Origin: Corythucha ciliata
Taxonomy: Eukaryota > Arthropoda > Insecta > Hemiptera > Tingidae
Assembly (NCBI GenBank): GCA_038030265.1
Contig: CM075943.1
Location: forward strand, 2,294,001 to 2,358,000
DNA length: 64,000 nucleotides
Direction of reading: 5' to 3'
Made by a program: the position numbers and the translations under genes. Each line of letters starts with the position of its first letter. Within the stretch, counting starts at the first letter, position 1. The notes under the pieces were generated by a model. The model did not search any database, was not told the DNA's origin, and saw nothing but the letters and a program-made list of their open reading frames with translations. Of the stretch, positions 1-11,800 are shown piece after piece.

Positions 1-3000
1 TCATTGGACTATTCGGGCGAATAAGAACCTGGGGGGGGGGGGGTGAGAATAAATTTTACCACCACCCCCGTCACGTAGGCAAGAAACTGTCTCTGTATCT
101 GGCTGTCAGTAAAGCAGAATTTCCAACTCAGGAACTCATTGCTCTGGTCGGAATAAAATATAGTGATTTGAACCAAAAAAACATCATTTACGAACAGGCA
201 ATGTGTCACCCTCAAAATGTATATTGGGCCTTCGAAACATGGCTGTTCGACAAGGAATATTGTTTGACCTGGGCCTATTCAGCGCCCCCACGTGGGGGGA
301 TAAGGGACGTTCCTGGAATGGACACTTTCCTATAATCGCCCCCCCCCCTTCCCTCACCCAAATAGTACATGAGAATGAAAGGTTCATATTCCCACATTTC
401 TTGACTGATTGAAAAGCGTTTTATAAAAGTGGTTTCAACACTAAGCATTTAAGCAGCTTAACAAGGTCAAAAAATGCAACGGTGAATTCGTATAAACGCA
501 TGTTTGATTCATAATGCCGATATTTCTAAAATATCCAAAAAATGAACGTGCTTCACGTCATTAAAAAGGTTGATTAGACGTAATTCAAGTCTTCGCACTA
601 TAGTTCCTTTTAAGAAGATTGTGTTTAGCTCATCACTGAGAAGTGAGAACTGATAACGCACAAATACGCAATTAGCACAGATCCATTGACTGAGGTGGGG
701 TACATTTTGCAAGCTATGTAGAGGTAGAAAATAGTTGAAATTAGCATAAAATTGATTAGGTAGAGAACGCGTGTGAACATGTAGAAGCGTTTTTTTATTT
801 CATTCACGTTTCTCATGTGCATAAAAAGGTTATCCATTTAGATCGTTTGATGTGAAAACAACAATACGGTAATTTAAATTGACTTCCTGAAAGTCTCAAG
901 GTACCAAATGTCTCAAAATGGGGGAGTCTGAGTGAACCTCAGAAAACATGAGCTACTATTGCCAAACATCAAGAAATTTTAGCGATATGACTACTTACCC
1001 TTTTTTTTCTTGCTCACAGATTTAGTTTCACTCGAAATTAAAGTTCACACGTCTCATTCACACAGACTAGGAGAACGCACACGCGTCACCTGTTAGAACA
1101 CAAAAAAGCTTGTAAGTTACAGAGGGCTCGTCGTCGGGCTGAACGGAAATTGAGCCGCTCAAAAAGTGTCCAGTTAGGAAGCCAAGAAAAACTAGGACTA
1201 CGAGGATTGCATTCTGGATAAGAGGATGAAATACAACAGAAAGAGAACTCTTCGTGCAAAGGGACAAAAACGCTGTTTCTTGGAAAAAGATGCCAAATCA
1301 AAACACTAGGGCCTTTCAATTCTTTCACAAGGGCGAAAATGCGGTATTTTAAACATTTTTCTCCAGGGGGAGAAGAAAAGGAAATTTAAAATCAGCTTTT
1401 CAACTGTGAAACAGTGACGCCGAGAAGGTTACCTGAATCGAAATTTGATCTGAAGAGTCAAATTATCCTGACTCCCTGACGAGGATTTTAATCGTCACGG
1501 GGGATCCTCCTAGTTTTTCTTGGCTTAAATACCGAAAATAAATGCTAAAGGGAAAGACAAGCTTCCCGCGCGGCACGATTCCTCTGGGGTTCTCCCGTTG
1601 AAGAACACAAATCGCACGAGGAAGATTTATCTCTCGGCAACGCCGGCGGGAGAAGAACCCCAGGCTCGAATCACGCAGTTAACTTTCAAAATTGATAAAA
1701 TGTAGGAAACTTACGAAAAAAATGATAAAATACTTACATCAAGTCAAACATTCAATCCCAGACCCGTCACACATAAAACGAAATAAAAAAAGGGGAAAAC
1801 GACTCAACACTCCATTCACTCCAATGTTTTCGAACACAATGTCAAAGATGGCCGCATGCATCGCTTACACAGCTGGTAGAAGCGATTTGATTGGTCGAGA
1901 CGCCAACGACTCAACCAACTGCGTTTGAACTTTTAAAAGGGTTTTCGGCGGGACTCTTTGACGTCAATTGAGTCGGTTTCAATTCGGAAAAGTTGGGCTT
2001 TTTTCCTTTTTTTTTTTTCGTTCATTCGTTTAAGCAATTTTGGGTCATTACTGGTTTTTCAAAGACACAACACCAAAGAAATTTGGTTTTCAGCAACAGT
2101 GAGCCAGGCCTGTACAAATGGTTTTCCACGAATTTCGTGTTTTAGCGCATGGAATTCGAGTTAGGTTTTTAGTGCGAAAACGGTTTTTCAGCGGGGCCGA
2201 AACCGTGAATATGGTTTTTGAACGAGACAATCGTAAAAACGTGTCTGAACCATTACAAACCATCAACAATATACAAAAATGGTCCATGTAAGGAAGCTCT
2301 GGCGCTTAGAAAAATTCTTGTATTTTGTCCACTCTACAACCAATTTTACGGATTGTTCTCATAAAAAAAACATTTATGCGGTTTTTTACACTATTATAGC
2401 GATTCCCATTCAACGCACTAACACCAGTTTAGTGCAGCGTCCTCTCCATAAATATTATTTGTTTTAATTCAGACAGGACGGGTGGGAAAACTTACACCAC
2501 ACTAGTGTGTTACATTGAATGGAAACCACCATTACAACACATTTTTATTGGTGAGGGTCTCTAAATAACAGTTATTTGGGCGTGACCCACTCGCTAATAA
2601 AACATTTTCACAGGTCTGGCTGTTAATGAATAAAAGTGCGCAGATAAATTGTCGGCTAGACGAATTGCCTCATTCCTAAACCCACCGCCCCGGTCCCCCT
2701 GTCAGGCGGGGCCCCCGAGAAGCTTAAATGCGGAAAAATTAGGATTTTTAGGTTCATTCATGTAAAAAGGTTGGACTACGATTTGTTTTGTTGTTTTGTG
2801 TTTTTTTCTTACGAATTTCAATCTATATCCGACCTGGAGAATATAACGTTACAAGTGATATCATCAAAGAGTGGCTGACTATTCGATTGAACCCCCGACA
2901 GTGCTATTCTGGTAGCTCAAATACATCAGAAATATGCGCCTCCTTGAGGGAAATTCACGGCTGAAATAGAGAAAATACACCGCCCCCGCTCCCAAGTTTC

Positions 3001-3230
3001 GTTATAGGTCCTTAAGCGCGCTAGTGTACTGATCCGCAATTTGCATTCGTGGCTATAACTGCGCTGGTTCGTGGTCTCACGATGCAACTTCCAGACCGAA
3101 ATTGAGAAAAAATCGTCGATTCGACGGCCATTCCACGGCTAAAATGTAGACATCAATGCAAAAATGTTGTTTCTGGGCCAAGCCCGTGGCTACGTTGGAG
3201 AATGATTATGCACGCTACTAATTCAAGGAT
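1..3230. other. Intergenic, no gene seen
   Basis: No open frame here has flanking splice signals or recognisable protein motifs. The stretch has a pure G run at about 33-43, an imperfect hairpin pairing about 1584-1601 with 1647-1665 (arms built on GGGGTTCTCCCG), and at about 2060-2240 a few degenerate units of the CGCGAAATTGGGTTTTGAA-type repeat that recurs through the window. The rest is unassigned. Confidence 0.6.
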
Positions 3231-3239
3231 GTATAAGTA

Positions 3240-4167
3240 ACCAAAATCGAGGTAATTATTGCCAAAAAGAACGCTAATTCGAGTTTAAATTGGACCAAAA
3301 TGGCAAATTCACAACTCAAATGGCGACAAATCGCCTATTAATAAAAAAAAGAGAATAGATAATGTGCTAATTCGCTGCAAAATTATCAGAAAACGCTATT
3401 TCACAGCTGAAATAAAGAAAAATCACTAATTCGCGGCTAAAATTGAGAAAACGAAAATCTGCATAGCTTCTGAAAGAATCGAGGCTCAAACTGAGAAACA
3501 GCGCTAATCCGTAGAAAAAAATCGCTAAAAAATGTTTGGGGCTAAAACCCAAAAAAACAACGGGCTAGAATTGACAAAAATATTAATTAGCGAGGGAAAA
3601 ACACTAATTTTCAACTCAAACTGAAAAAAAAGGTCTAATTCGCTGCTAAAAATGAAAAAATGGCTAATCCGAGGCTGAAAATGAGGAAAACGCCAAATCG
3701 TGGCTAAAATGGAGGAAAATCGCCAATACAAACGAAAGAATCCCCACTGCACTGCTAAAATTGATTAAAAGCGCTAACCCGTGGCCAATAAAGTGGTTAA
3801 AATCACTAAATCTTGAAAAATTGACAAAACGCCAATGCGTTTTGTGGCTAAAACTAAACAATAAACGCTAATCGATAGCAAAAATTGAAGGAAATATGCC
3901 GACCTGGGACTAAAGTGTAAAAAAAACTCAGCTAATACTAGCTAATTCGTGGCTAAAATGAACAAAATTCGCTATTGCACGGGCTAGAAATAGCTACTGC
4001 ACTGCTAAACTTAGGAAAAAGCGCTAATTCACTGAATTAGACAAACAATTTGCGTCAAAAATTGGAAATACGCTAATTGAGAAATTGAGAAAAAGCGCTA
4101 ATTTCATGGCTATGAGTGAAAAACTCGCAAATTCGCGGCTAAAACTGAGAAGAAATCGCTATTCTGC
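3240..4167 (-). repeat. Short-period array, orientation B (left part)
   Basis: This is a degenerate head-to-tail array. In this orientation the unit resembles GGCTAAAATTGAGAAAAACG followed by CTAATTCGC, with a spacing of about 30 bases. Units differ by substitutions and small indels, so it is an old array. It stops abruptly at the target duplication of the element at 4176-6911 and resumes beyond that element at about 6950-7270. No coding capacity is evident. Confidence 0.8.
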
Positions 4168-5052
4168 AGCGTATGCAGTGGCGTAGGTAGGAATTTGTCC
4201 TGGGGGGGGGGGGTTAGATTGAAATCTCGTAATGGTGACGGGAAGAGGGTAATTTCACATTATAGTCACCATTCCACCCAGCCAGCACACTCTTGAATCT
4301 GGACACCTTGCTGGCCTCATCATAGCCTCAATCTCTCAGTTAGGGGGGATTTTTGGACTCTACCCGCAAATTAGCGCTTTTTTGGCCCCGACTGTATCGT
4401 TCTTCTTAATTTCAGCCGTAGATTAGCGGTTTTGCCCCATCCCCTCCCATAACCATGAATTTGCGCATTTTCTCAACTTTATCAGCAAAGTATCGTTTTT
4501 ATCCCGTGAGCGATGTTTCTTAATTATCCACGAGTTTTGGCGTTTTCCTCAATTTTAGCAGCGTATTACCGATTTTTAAACATTTTTTTACCAGGGGATT
4601 AGCACTTTTCTCAGTTTTAGCTGGAAATTAACGTTTTTCTTAAGTGTTTTCCACAATATTAGCCGCAAAATAGGGGGACTTTTCACGAACTAGGATTTTT
4701 TTGGTTCACCATGCGCATAATGCATGAGCGATTTTTCTCAGTTTACTCGCGAATTAGAAGTTTCTTCGCCTATTGCCATAAATTGGCGCTTTTTTTCAAT
4801 TTCAGCATGAAAAGTTGCCTTTAGAATCCGCAAATTGGCGTATATTCAGTTTTGGGAGCAAATTTGAATTTTTCTCAATTTCAACCACGAATTAGTGCTT
4901 TTTCTAATTGTAGCGGCGGCGGGTTCGTAGCGTTTCAAACCTGTTAATTAGCGAATTTTCTCAATTTCAGTTACAAATCGGCGTTTGGCGCAATTTTAGC
5001 TGTAAATTGGAGATTTTTAGCCGCAAATTAGCAATTTTCTCAATTTTTAGGC

Positions 5053-5437
5053 TTGGGGGAGTTGCACATGTGTTTCCTCGACCCCCCTACAATCATACCT
5101 CGCCTACTCCGCGATACGGAAATTACCGCCGTATTTCTGCACCAATCCTGGACTTCAAGGGCTCATTTAAATCTTCAGGAAATTCCGCACAACCGTACGA
5201 TCTTCCTTTTTCATGTGTAATCCCTAAAATAGCTGTAAAACGCACATCAACTTTTACCTTGAAAATTCACACTCTTTCGACGACTTATTTAGGAAAGCAA
5301 AATCGTACGGTCGTGCGGAATTTCCTGAAGATTTAAATGAGCCCTTGAAGTCGAGGATTGGTGCAGAAATACGGCCGTAATTCCCGTAACGCGTAGTATA
5401 CGAGGTATGATTGGAGGGGGGTCAACTCCCCCTTAAA
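5053..5437. mobile_element. Foldback element with about 120-bp arms
   Basis: The left arm (about 5079-5207) and right arm (about 5306-5424) are nearly perfect reverse complements. Both include TTAAATCTTCAGGAAATTCC or its complement and the segment ATACGG with CGTATTTCTGCACCAATCC. A shorter outer match (GGGGGAGTTG against CAACTCCCCC) extends the ends. About 100 bases form the loop. It sits inside the array of the 4176-6911 element. It does not appear to encode a protein. Confidence 0.7.
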
Positions 5438-5463
5438 ATTAACCTTTCTCTTAATTTTGACCA

Positions 5464-5585
5464 GGGCCCTATTGCACAATGTTTTATTAGCTAATATTAC
5501 AGCTGTTTTATTAGCTAATATTAGCTATATTATTAGCTAATATTAGCTGTATTATTAGCTAATAAAACATTGTGCAATATGGCCC
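5464..5585. mobile_element. Small palindromic MITE
   Basis: The ends read GGGCCCTATTGCACAATG and, reverse-complemented, GGGCCATATTGCACAATG. The middle consists of repeated TATTAGCTAATATTAGC motifs that are themselves palindromic, so the whole 122 bases can fold back. Length and structure fit a miniature inverted-repeat element. The superfamily is not clear. Confidence 0.65.
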
Positions 5586-6949
5586 AGGCTGATTATTTTA
5601 TTTTCTAAATATACTACCAGCAAATTAGCAGTTTTTCACCTTTTACCACCGCATTAGCAAAACTATATAACTTTTATAGGTATAGATTATTGCTTCTTTT
5701 CAGTTCTAGCCGTGAATTAGCGTATTTTTTAACATTACACTACAACCATGCATGAATTTGCCATTTTTCTGAATTTCAGACATAAAAATGCCTTCGGCGG
5801 GTGCGAATTTAAATTATAAATGTAATCTTTTTTTTTTTCGAACCAACAAATTTACATCTACTCATTCATTTCTGTGAAAAAATCTTATTTTTAAATTATA
5901 AATTTCACGACACTTAATTCCAGAATTAGTGATGTTTCTCAATTTTAGCAGCAAATTTTCATTTTTTACAAATTTTAGCAGCGTGGTAGCGTTTCCAACC
6001 TGTGCATTACCTATCGAGTTTTGTCGATTTTTGCCAAGAATTGGCGTTTGACTCAATTTAAGCTGCAAATTAGCAATTTTTTCCATTTTTAACTGAGAAT
6101 TAGCAATTTTCCTCAATTTGAACTGAAAATTAACGTTTTTCTTCATTTTAGCTGCGCTAATTGGTGATTTTTTTCAATTTTTGCCGCGAATTAGTGATTT
6201 TCTTCATTTTGTATCCGGGAATTAATGATTTTCCACAACTTTATATCTGCAAATTGCAAATTAGCGATTTTTTTCAATTTGAGCTGTGAAATAGCGTTTT
6301 GTGCTAATTTTGCGGTCATTCAGAATTCTATTTCATTTTCCATACGCGAATGGGCGATTTTACGTCATTTCAGTTGTGAATTTGCCATTTTCGTCCAATT
6401 TTAACCTGAAAGCGTCTTTTATTTGTCAATATTATAGCGTGTTTTCTCAACTTTAACCGCGGGGTTCGCCCAAAACAACACTTTTGCGTTGATTTCCACA
6501 ATTTATTCGAAGAATGGCCTCCATGTACCGCGAACTAGCGATTTTTTTCTTAATTTTAGTCTGGACGTTGCATCGCGAGACCACGAATTAGCGCTTTTTA
6601 GCAGGCTATAGCCACGAATATTACCGATTTTTGTCTGATAGAGGGTCGTCGGGGGCCGACCCACCTGGTTCCTCGGTACGCTACTTACTACTGCGTTGGG
6701 TCTGAAGACCAAGGAAAAAGCTGGACGTACTCGGATCTTTTCGGGCTGCTTTAAGTCCAGAAAATCTGTTAAATCTAACTTCAACGTGAAACGCTCATTT
6801 TTGGCGATTTTATGAGGCTCTTTGTTATGGTACTAGTGCTCCTTCGTTCGTATACTTGTAGCTCTGGGGGGGGGGGATCTATCCCCCATTCCCCTCGTAC
6901 CTACGCCCCTGCGCGTATGGTTATGGTGAACAAACCGTAAAAAAGGTAT

Positions 6950-7270
6950 TTTACGGATAATATTGAGTAATTTTCAGCTCAAACGGAGTAAAGCGCTAGA
7001 AAAAGAAAAGCTCATTTGCAGCTAAAATTGTGGAAAACGCCTACTCGAGGAAAGTTATAGAAACATCACTGATTCACAGGATAAAAAATCTACTTTGCTG
7101 CTAAAGTTGGGGAAAAGCGCGTATTTATGTTCATAAGGTGGGGGGATTACCCCGCTAATCCGTTGCTAATTTGCTGTTAAAGTTGACAAAAAGCACTCAT
7201 TCGCGGCTAAAATGGAGAAATTCGCGGTTTAAACTTGGCACAAGCGCTGTTCCGCGGTTGTGGAAATAGC
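6950..7270 (-). repeat. Short-period array, orientation B (right part)
   Basis: This continues the array interrupted by the hAT-type element. Units again read as GCTAAAATTG followed by GGAAAACGC and CTAATTCGC-like blocks, about 30 bases apart and heavily degenerate. Its orientation matches 3240-4167 and is opposite to the array inside the inserted element. Confidence 0.7.
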
Positions 7271-8890
7271 GGTAATTTGCCTACAAAGGCCTTAGAGAAG
7301 AGATTACCAATAGAGGTTTTTATGTATAGTTAGGGGCTTTTAAGCTTTTAGGGGCCTCTTGAAGATTTCCGTCCCAGGCCCGGATACGCATACGCATAGG
7401 TCCGCCAGTGCCTAAACCAATGTCATGGATCTTGCACTCTTGAAAATCATTTTCACGGTTCTGTCTCGCACTAAAACGGTTAAGAATAAACTCGTAAAAT
7501 CCCGTGAAAATTGGCACTTTTGGGGTGCCAGCCAATCAGAGTTCCGCCAAATTTGGTTTTAGAAAAAGTCGACGCTATTTAAAAGGCGCCGAAGGCAAAA
7601 TTATTTGGTTATTGAATTAGTTAAACCAACGGAATTGGGTTCTGAGCGAGCTTCAAATCCGGACATCAAAAGTGCCTATAACCAACGGTATTGCTTGTTA
7701 TAGATTGAGTCAACCATAAAGTCAACTTGGATTTTGAAAGGGTTCACCTCGCGAAATTTGATTTTTTTGGGGATACAAATTCTGTGAAATTAGCTTTATG
7801 GGTGAGTAAAACCCATGGAATTTATTTCTGTGAGCAATAATCCATTAATTATAGATTTTGAGAGGGTCAAACTGAGAAGTCCAAAAATCGAAGACTGCCT
7901 TCGGTGTGTATCCGATACGCTAGGTACCACTTGCATACTTCTGTTTTTGGAGGCCATTGACACCGAATAGTCTTATTTTTGGGCTCAAATCACCAATTAT
8001 TGGTAATAAAGGACAGAAAGAACGACGCAGTTCAAACGAACGCACTGTTTATGAATCTTACCAAATATTCTCCAAAATCATTCGATCCTTATGAGAACTT
8101 CATTGGTTTTTTCAGAAATGATTAATGAAAAAAAAATTTGATTCAGTTTTTTTCCCACTGTGTCATTCGTGCCCGCGGTTGAACCAATTTTTCATTCGAT
8201 TTAGCTCCAAAAATGAATGAAAACATATGATTTTTATTTTCATTAGGGCACTTTTATAAAAAAGAGTTTACGGAACAGAGGGGCTGGTCATCTGATAACA
8301 TAATCGGGGAATGTACACAGTCACCATCATCACAGAGAGGCCGGTGACTTTTTGTCCTTCGAATTTAGCTTTCCACCGCGTGAGCAGTTTCGTTTTCTAA
8401 TTTGAAAAACAAGTCCATTCCCTCTCATTTAGACCTCGTTACGTATTTTATTTGCCTTGGTGATGGTGAACGACTGAGAAGAGAAGAAGAGGCCGTTGGC
8501 CAGACCGCTCCGCTCAACGCATTTTTATCAAAAGAAGGCGTTCCGAAAGTTGGAGTTCAACTCCCACTGAATCAACACCCCACCGTTTTCAGTCTCCAGC
8601 GCTCAGTTTTTCACCACTTTATTCCGTGTCGTGATCGTGTCAGCGTCGTAACAACAAAAATTTCGAGGCTCGCGTTAGTTATTTTGCGCGTTCATCTCCC
8701 ATGTTTTTCATCGTGGCTTATTCGGTGGCTGTCACATAAGTGGTACTTCAAGGGATAACAAGGAACCCACGGGTTGTGCTCGTGCTACGAAGATGTAGTC
8801 TGCGAGCGTGTTTTGTGTCGGTATTTAAACAACAGTTTATAATTGAATAATTTTCGGGTCTTGTAATGTGTTTCGATTAGTGAATGTGAT
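7271..8890. other. Upstream region of the carrier gene
   Basis: About 7540-7880 holds degenerate units of the CGAAATTTGATTTTTTTGGG type. The stretch from about 8400 to 8890 is richer in mixed sequence and probably contains the promoter and 5' untranslated region of the SLC25A-type gene that starts at 8891. I could not fix a TATA box or initiator. An open frame at 8402-8758 shows no protein-family features and is not called. Confidence 0.4.
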
Positions 8891-11800
8891 ATGAGTCAAG
8901 CACAACGTGATACCATCATTCACTTGGTCGCCGGAGGGTAAGTTATACGTTTAGCCCCCCGTCACAAAACCTCTCTTACTGATAGTTTTGCTGTCCTTGT
9001 TCAGAGTGGCCGGAACTGCCGGAGCTGTCGTGACCTGTCCTCTTGAAGTGGTCAAAACGCGTTTGCAATCCTCGACTGCGGGCTTTCACGTCTGTCTTCC
9101 TGATATAGCATCTCCGGATGCTAGCAGCCGGCATGTGACTTGTAAGTCGATCCTCCCTTCGCAACAGCGGAGGAAAATCAACACTGTGAGCCGGCATTCG
9201 ACTCAAACATTGGCCATTTCTACGTACGATCGAATGCCGGCAAAAAGCATTGGACTGGTGCAGTGCCTCAGGTATGGGTGATTCTGTCGAGTATTGGATG
9301 TTGTGTAAAATTAATGTATTTGTCCAATTGTAGGTTGATCGTTCAACATGAAGGACCGAAGGCTCTTTTTAAAGGCCTGGGGCCTAACATCGTCGGTGTT
9401 GCACCTTCTCGTGCCATATACTTTTGTGCCTACTCGCAAGCGAAGTCATTTTTTAACTCCGTTTTGTCTCCTGACACTGCTCAGGTTCACCTTCTTTCTG
9501 CTTCATGTGCTGGTATGTGCCCATTTAATTTATTTCTATTATTTTAAGGGTCACACGTTCCAAGTACAATTGTTGCAAGATTGCGTGCGTGACGATTTGA
9601 ACGTGTGCTGCCCGTAAGCAGCCCTCTTTGTCCACGCCCTAGGTATTATCGCTAATTTTGTAGACTACCCTAAGATTTTCCGGCACTTAGTTGTTCTACG
9701 TAAATTTGACAATGGAGGGATTGTAAACAAACCAATTCGTCCCTTCGGCCTTGAAATCGCTGCACCTTCCCAACTGCGTAGAAAAATACCCCTCCCCCAT
9801 TTCTTGACCTGCTGGTGAAGTTTTTACTATCGTTCTCTTTAAATTTCTTCTCATTTTGATGAACGTATCTCATTGAAACTCTGTTCCCCTAAATTAATTT
9901 TTCACGCCTCAGCTGTGAACGTGTAGCTCTATTTCTCTTTTTTTCTATCCCTTGCACCTTGACCACCGTCTCGTCCCACCACACTTCGAAAAGAGTAAAT
10001 ACAATAAAGCGGTCTGAGGATTTTTATCTATCTTTTTTTTCCCCCCTCACTTCGACTCTTCTGAGTTAAAAATAGTTTGTCTTGCCAAACTGGTTCCAAT
10101 CTGACGGGAAAGAAAAACATTTCTGCTCTCCCAATCATACTCTCTCAGTCGTTAGACTCAGTTCATGTCGCATTACTCAGGCCTTTCAATGCTTCGTTTT
10201 AATTTTGATTGATTTCATTTTATTATTAGCCATGTTGCCCCAATTCTATTTTTAATGGGTCAACAAATTTAACGAGGGAATCAAGGTGGCTTGAGATTCA
10301 TTATTTTTTTTTGTAATTTGTATTATAGTAGTGGTATCAGGAAGGAGCCCCAAAATTTAAATATTTGCTACAGTTACAGTAGGTACAATCAGAGGGTTCA
10401 CGTGATAATACGCACGATATTGGTTTCTCCTTCGTAACTGCTCATTTAGGCGTTTTTCCTCTCTTTCGTTATTATTTGAGTACCTTTACCTACACCTGCG
10501 CCCTTATTCAGTTCTCAGTTAGATGAGAGCCTGAGAGGTCGCCAAAAGGAGAGCCATCACCAACACGCAGTTTGACGTACACAATTAGGCGCTTTCTCTC
10601 ACTACTTAGCGACCCTTTAGCGCCTAATTTGAATCGCTACGTGAGTTACGGAATCACACCCCTGTATTTGAAGAATCAAAATTCCTCGGATAGACTTTAT
10701 TGCATTGCATTTATGTGACTATTGATCTACTGTAGGGTAAGTGGTACGCTTTGGTTCCTCAGGTGGTACGCGATTATCTCTTCACGGATAATAGTTAATA
10801 GACAGGATTTTTAATTGAAGCTTATTTCAACTTTTGGTGAAATGGGAGAAGCTCCGAGTGCAAATAAATACATATTTGCTTCATTTTTACTCTCGAGTCG
10901 TCTAGGAAAGCGATATTGGTTTCTTCTTCGTGATGCCAATTCATTTTTAATAAAAGCTCATTTGAGGCCATGGAGACCATGATCAACTACCGACTCATGA
11001 GCTGGAGTCCCGCCGTCTCCTGAGCCAGTACCTTACCAAGGTTGGGGGGGGGGGCTTAAGAAAGAGTCAATTTACGTTGTACAAGCTGGCCTTGAATTTT
11101 GAGGTGGGGGGGGGGGTGAATTTTACAGTATTCAGATCGTTTTATGAAGGAAAATTTCCGTTTGATGCGGGGCGGCAAAGTTAGGGTGACCAGATGTAAA
11201 GGTGGTTTCCGAGGGCGCCTGAACCGAAAAACTAGGACAAAACTAAGACGCTAGCGACAGAAAGTAGGACGTCTAATAAACAAGTTACCAGCGACTAATC
11301 GTTGATCAGTTTGATGTTAAAATTGTTCTTTCGCCTGGGAGAGTCGTGCTCGATTTTGTCAGCAACGTAACGGCTTCAGTGGCGTAAAAATGTGAGTGAT
11401 CGCCCGAAGAGAAACCAAACATGTCAACCCCCCTCCCTACGTCAATCCTAAATCAGCATATTAATCTCGAACTGGGGTACTGAACCTTTTTGGGGACCAA
11501 TTATTGGACCAGTGCACCAATCAGACCATCTCCATTGCCTAAATCACGACATTCAAAGGAGGTGCGCCCACACGATCATTTAAGCGTTTCTAGTTGGGAT
11601 CCCAGAATCCCGGTGAAATTGCTGGTATTTGGATATCCTAGGTCCACAAAATTCGGTTTTGAAAGAATTTAAATCCACGAAACTGGGGTTTGTGATAGCC
11701 AAACTGACATAGTGTGGGTTTTCAACGAGCCAAATCCGTGAATATACTTCTTGAAAAAGCCACATTTGTTTTTCTAACTAAGCTAAATCTACGAAACTGG

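Larger units (their letters stand above)
4176..6911. mobile_element. Non-autonomous hAT-type element carrying an array
   Basis: The left end reads CAGTGGCGTAGGTA and the right end, reverse-complemented, reads CAGGGGCGTAGGTA, a short terminal inverted repeat of the hAT type. The flanking octamers are AGCGTATG (4168-4175) and CGCGTATG (6912-6919), a 7/8 match and the 8-bp target duplication expected of hAT transposases. The inside is mostly the 30-bp-period array in orientation A (about 4370-5050 and 5590-6640), opposite to the array on both flanks, plus two smaller inverted-repeat elements. No transposase reading frame is visible. G runs lie just inside both ends (about 4203 and 6867). Confidence 0.75.

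Noticed and set aside
8402..8758. 118-codon frame just upstream of the carrier gene
   Set aside because: No recognisable domain; more likely 5' flank or untranslated region of the carrier gene.
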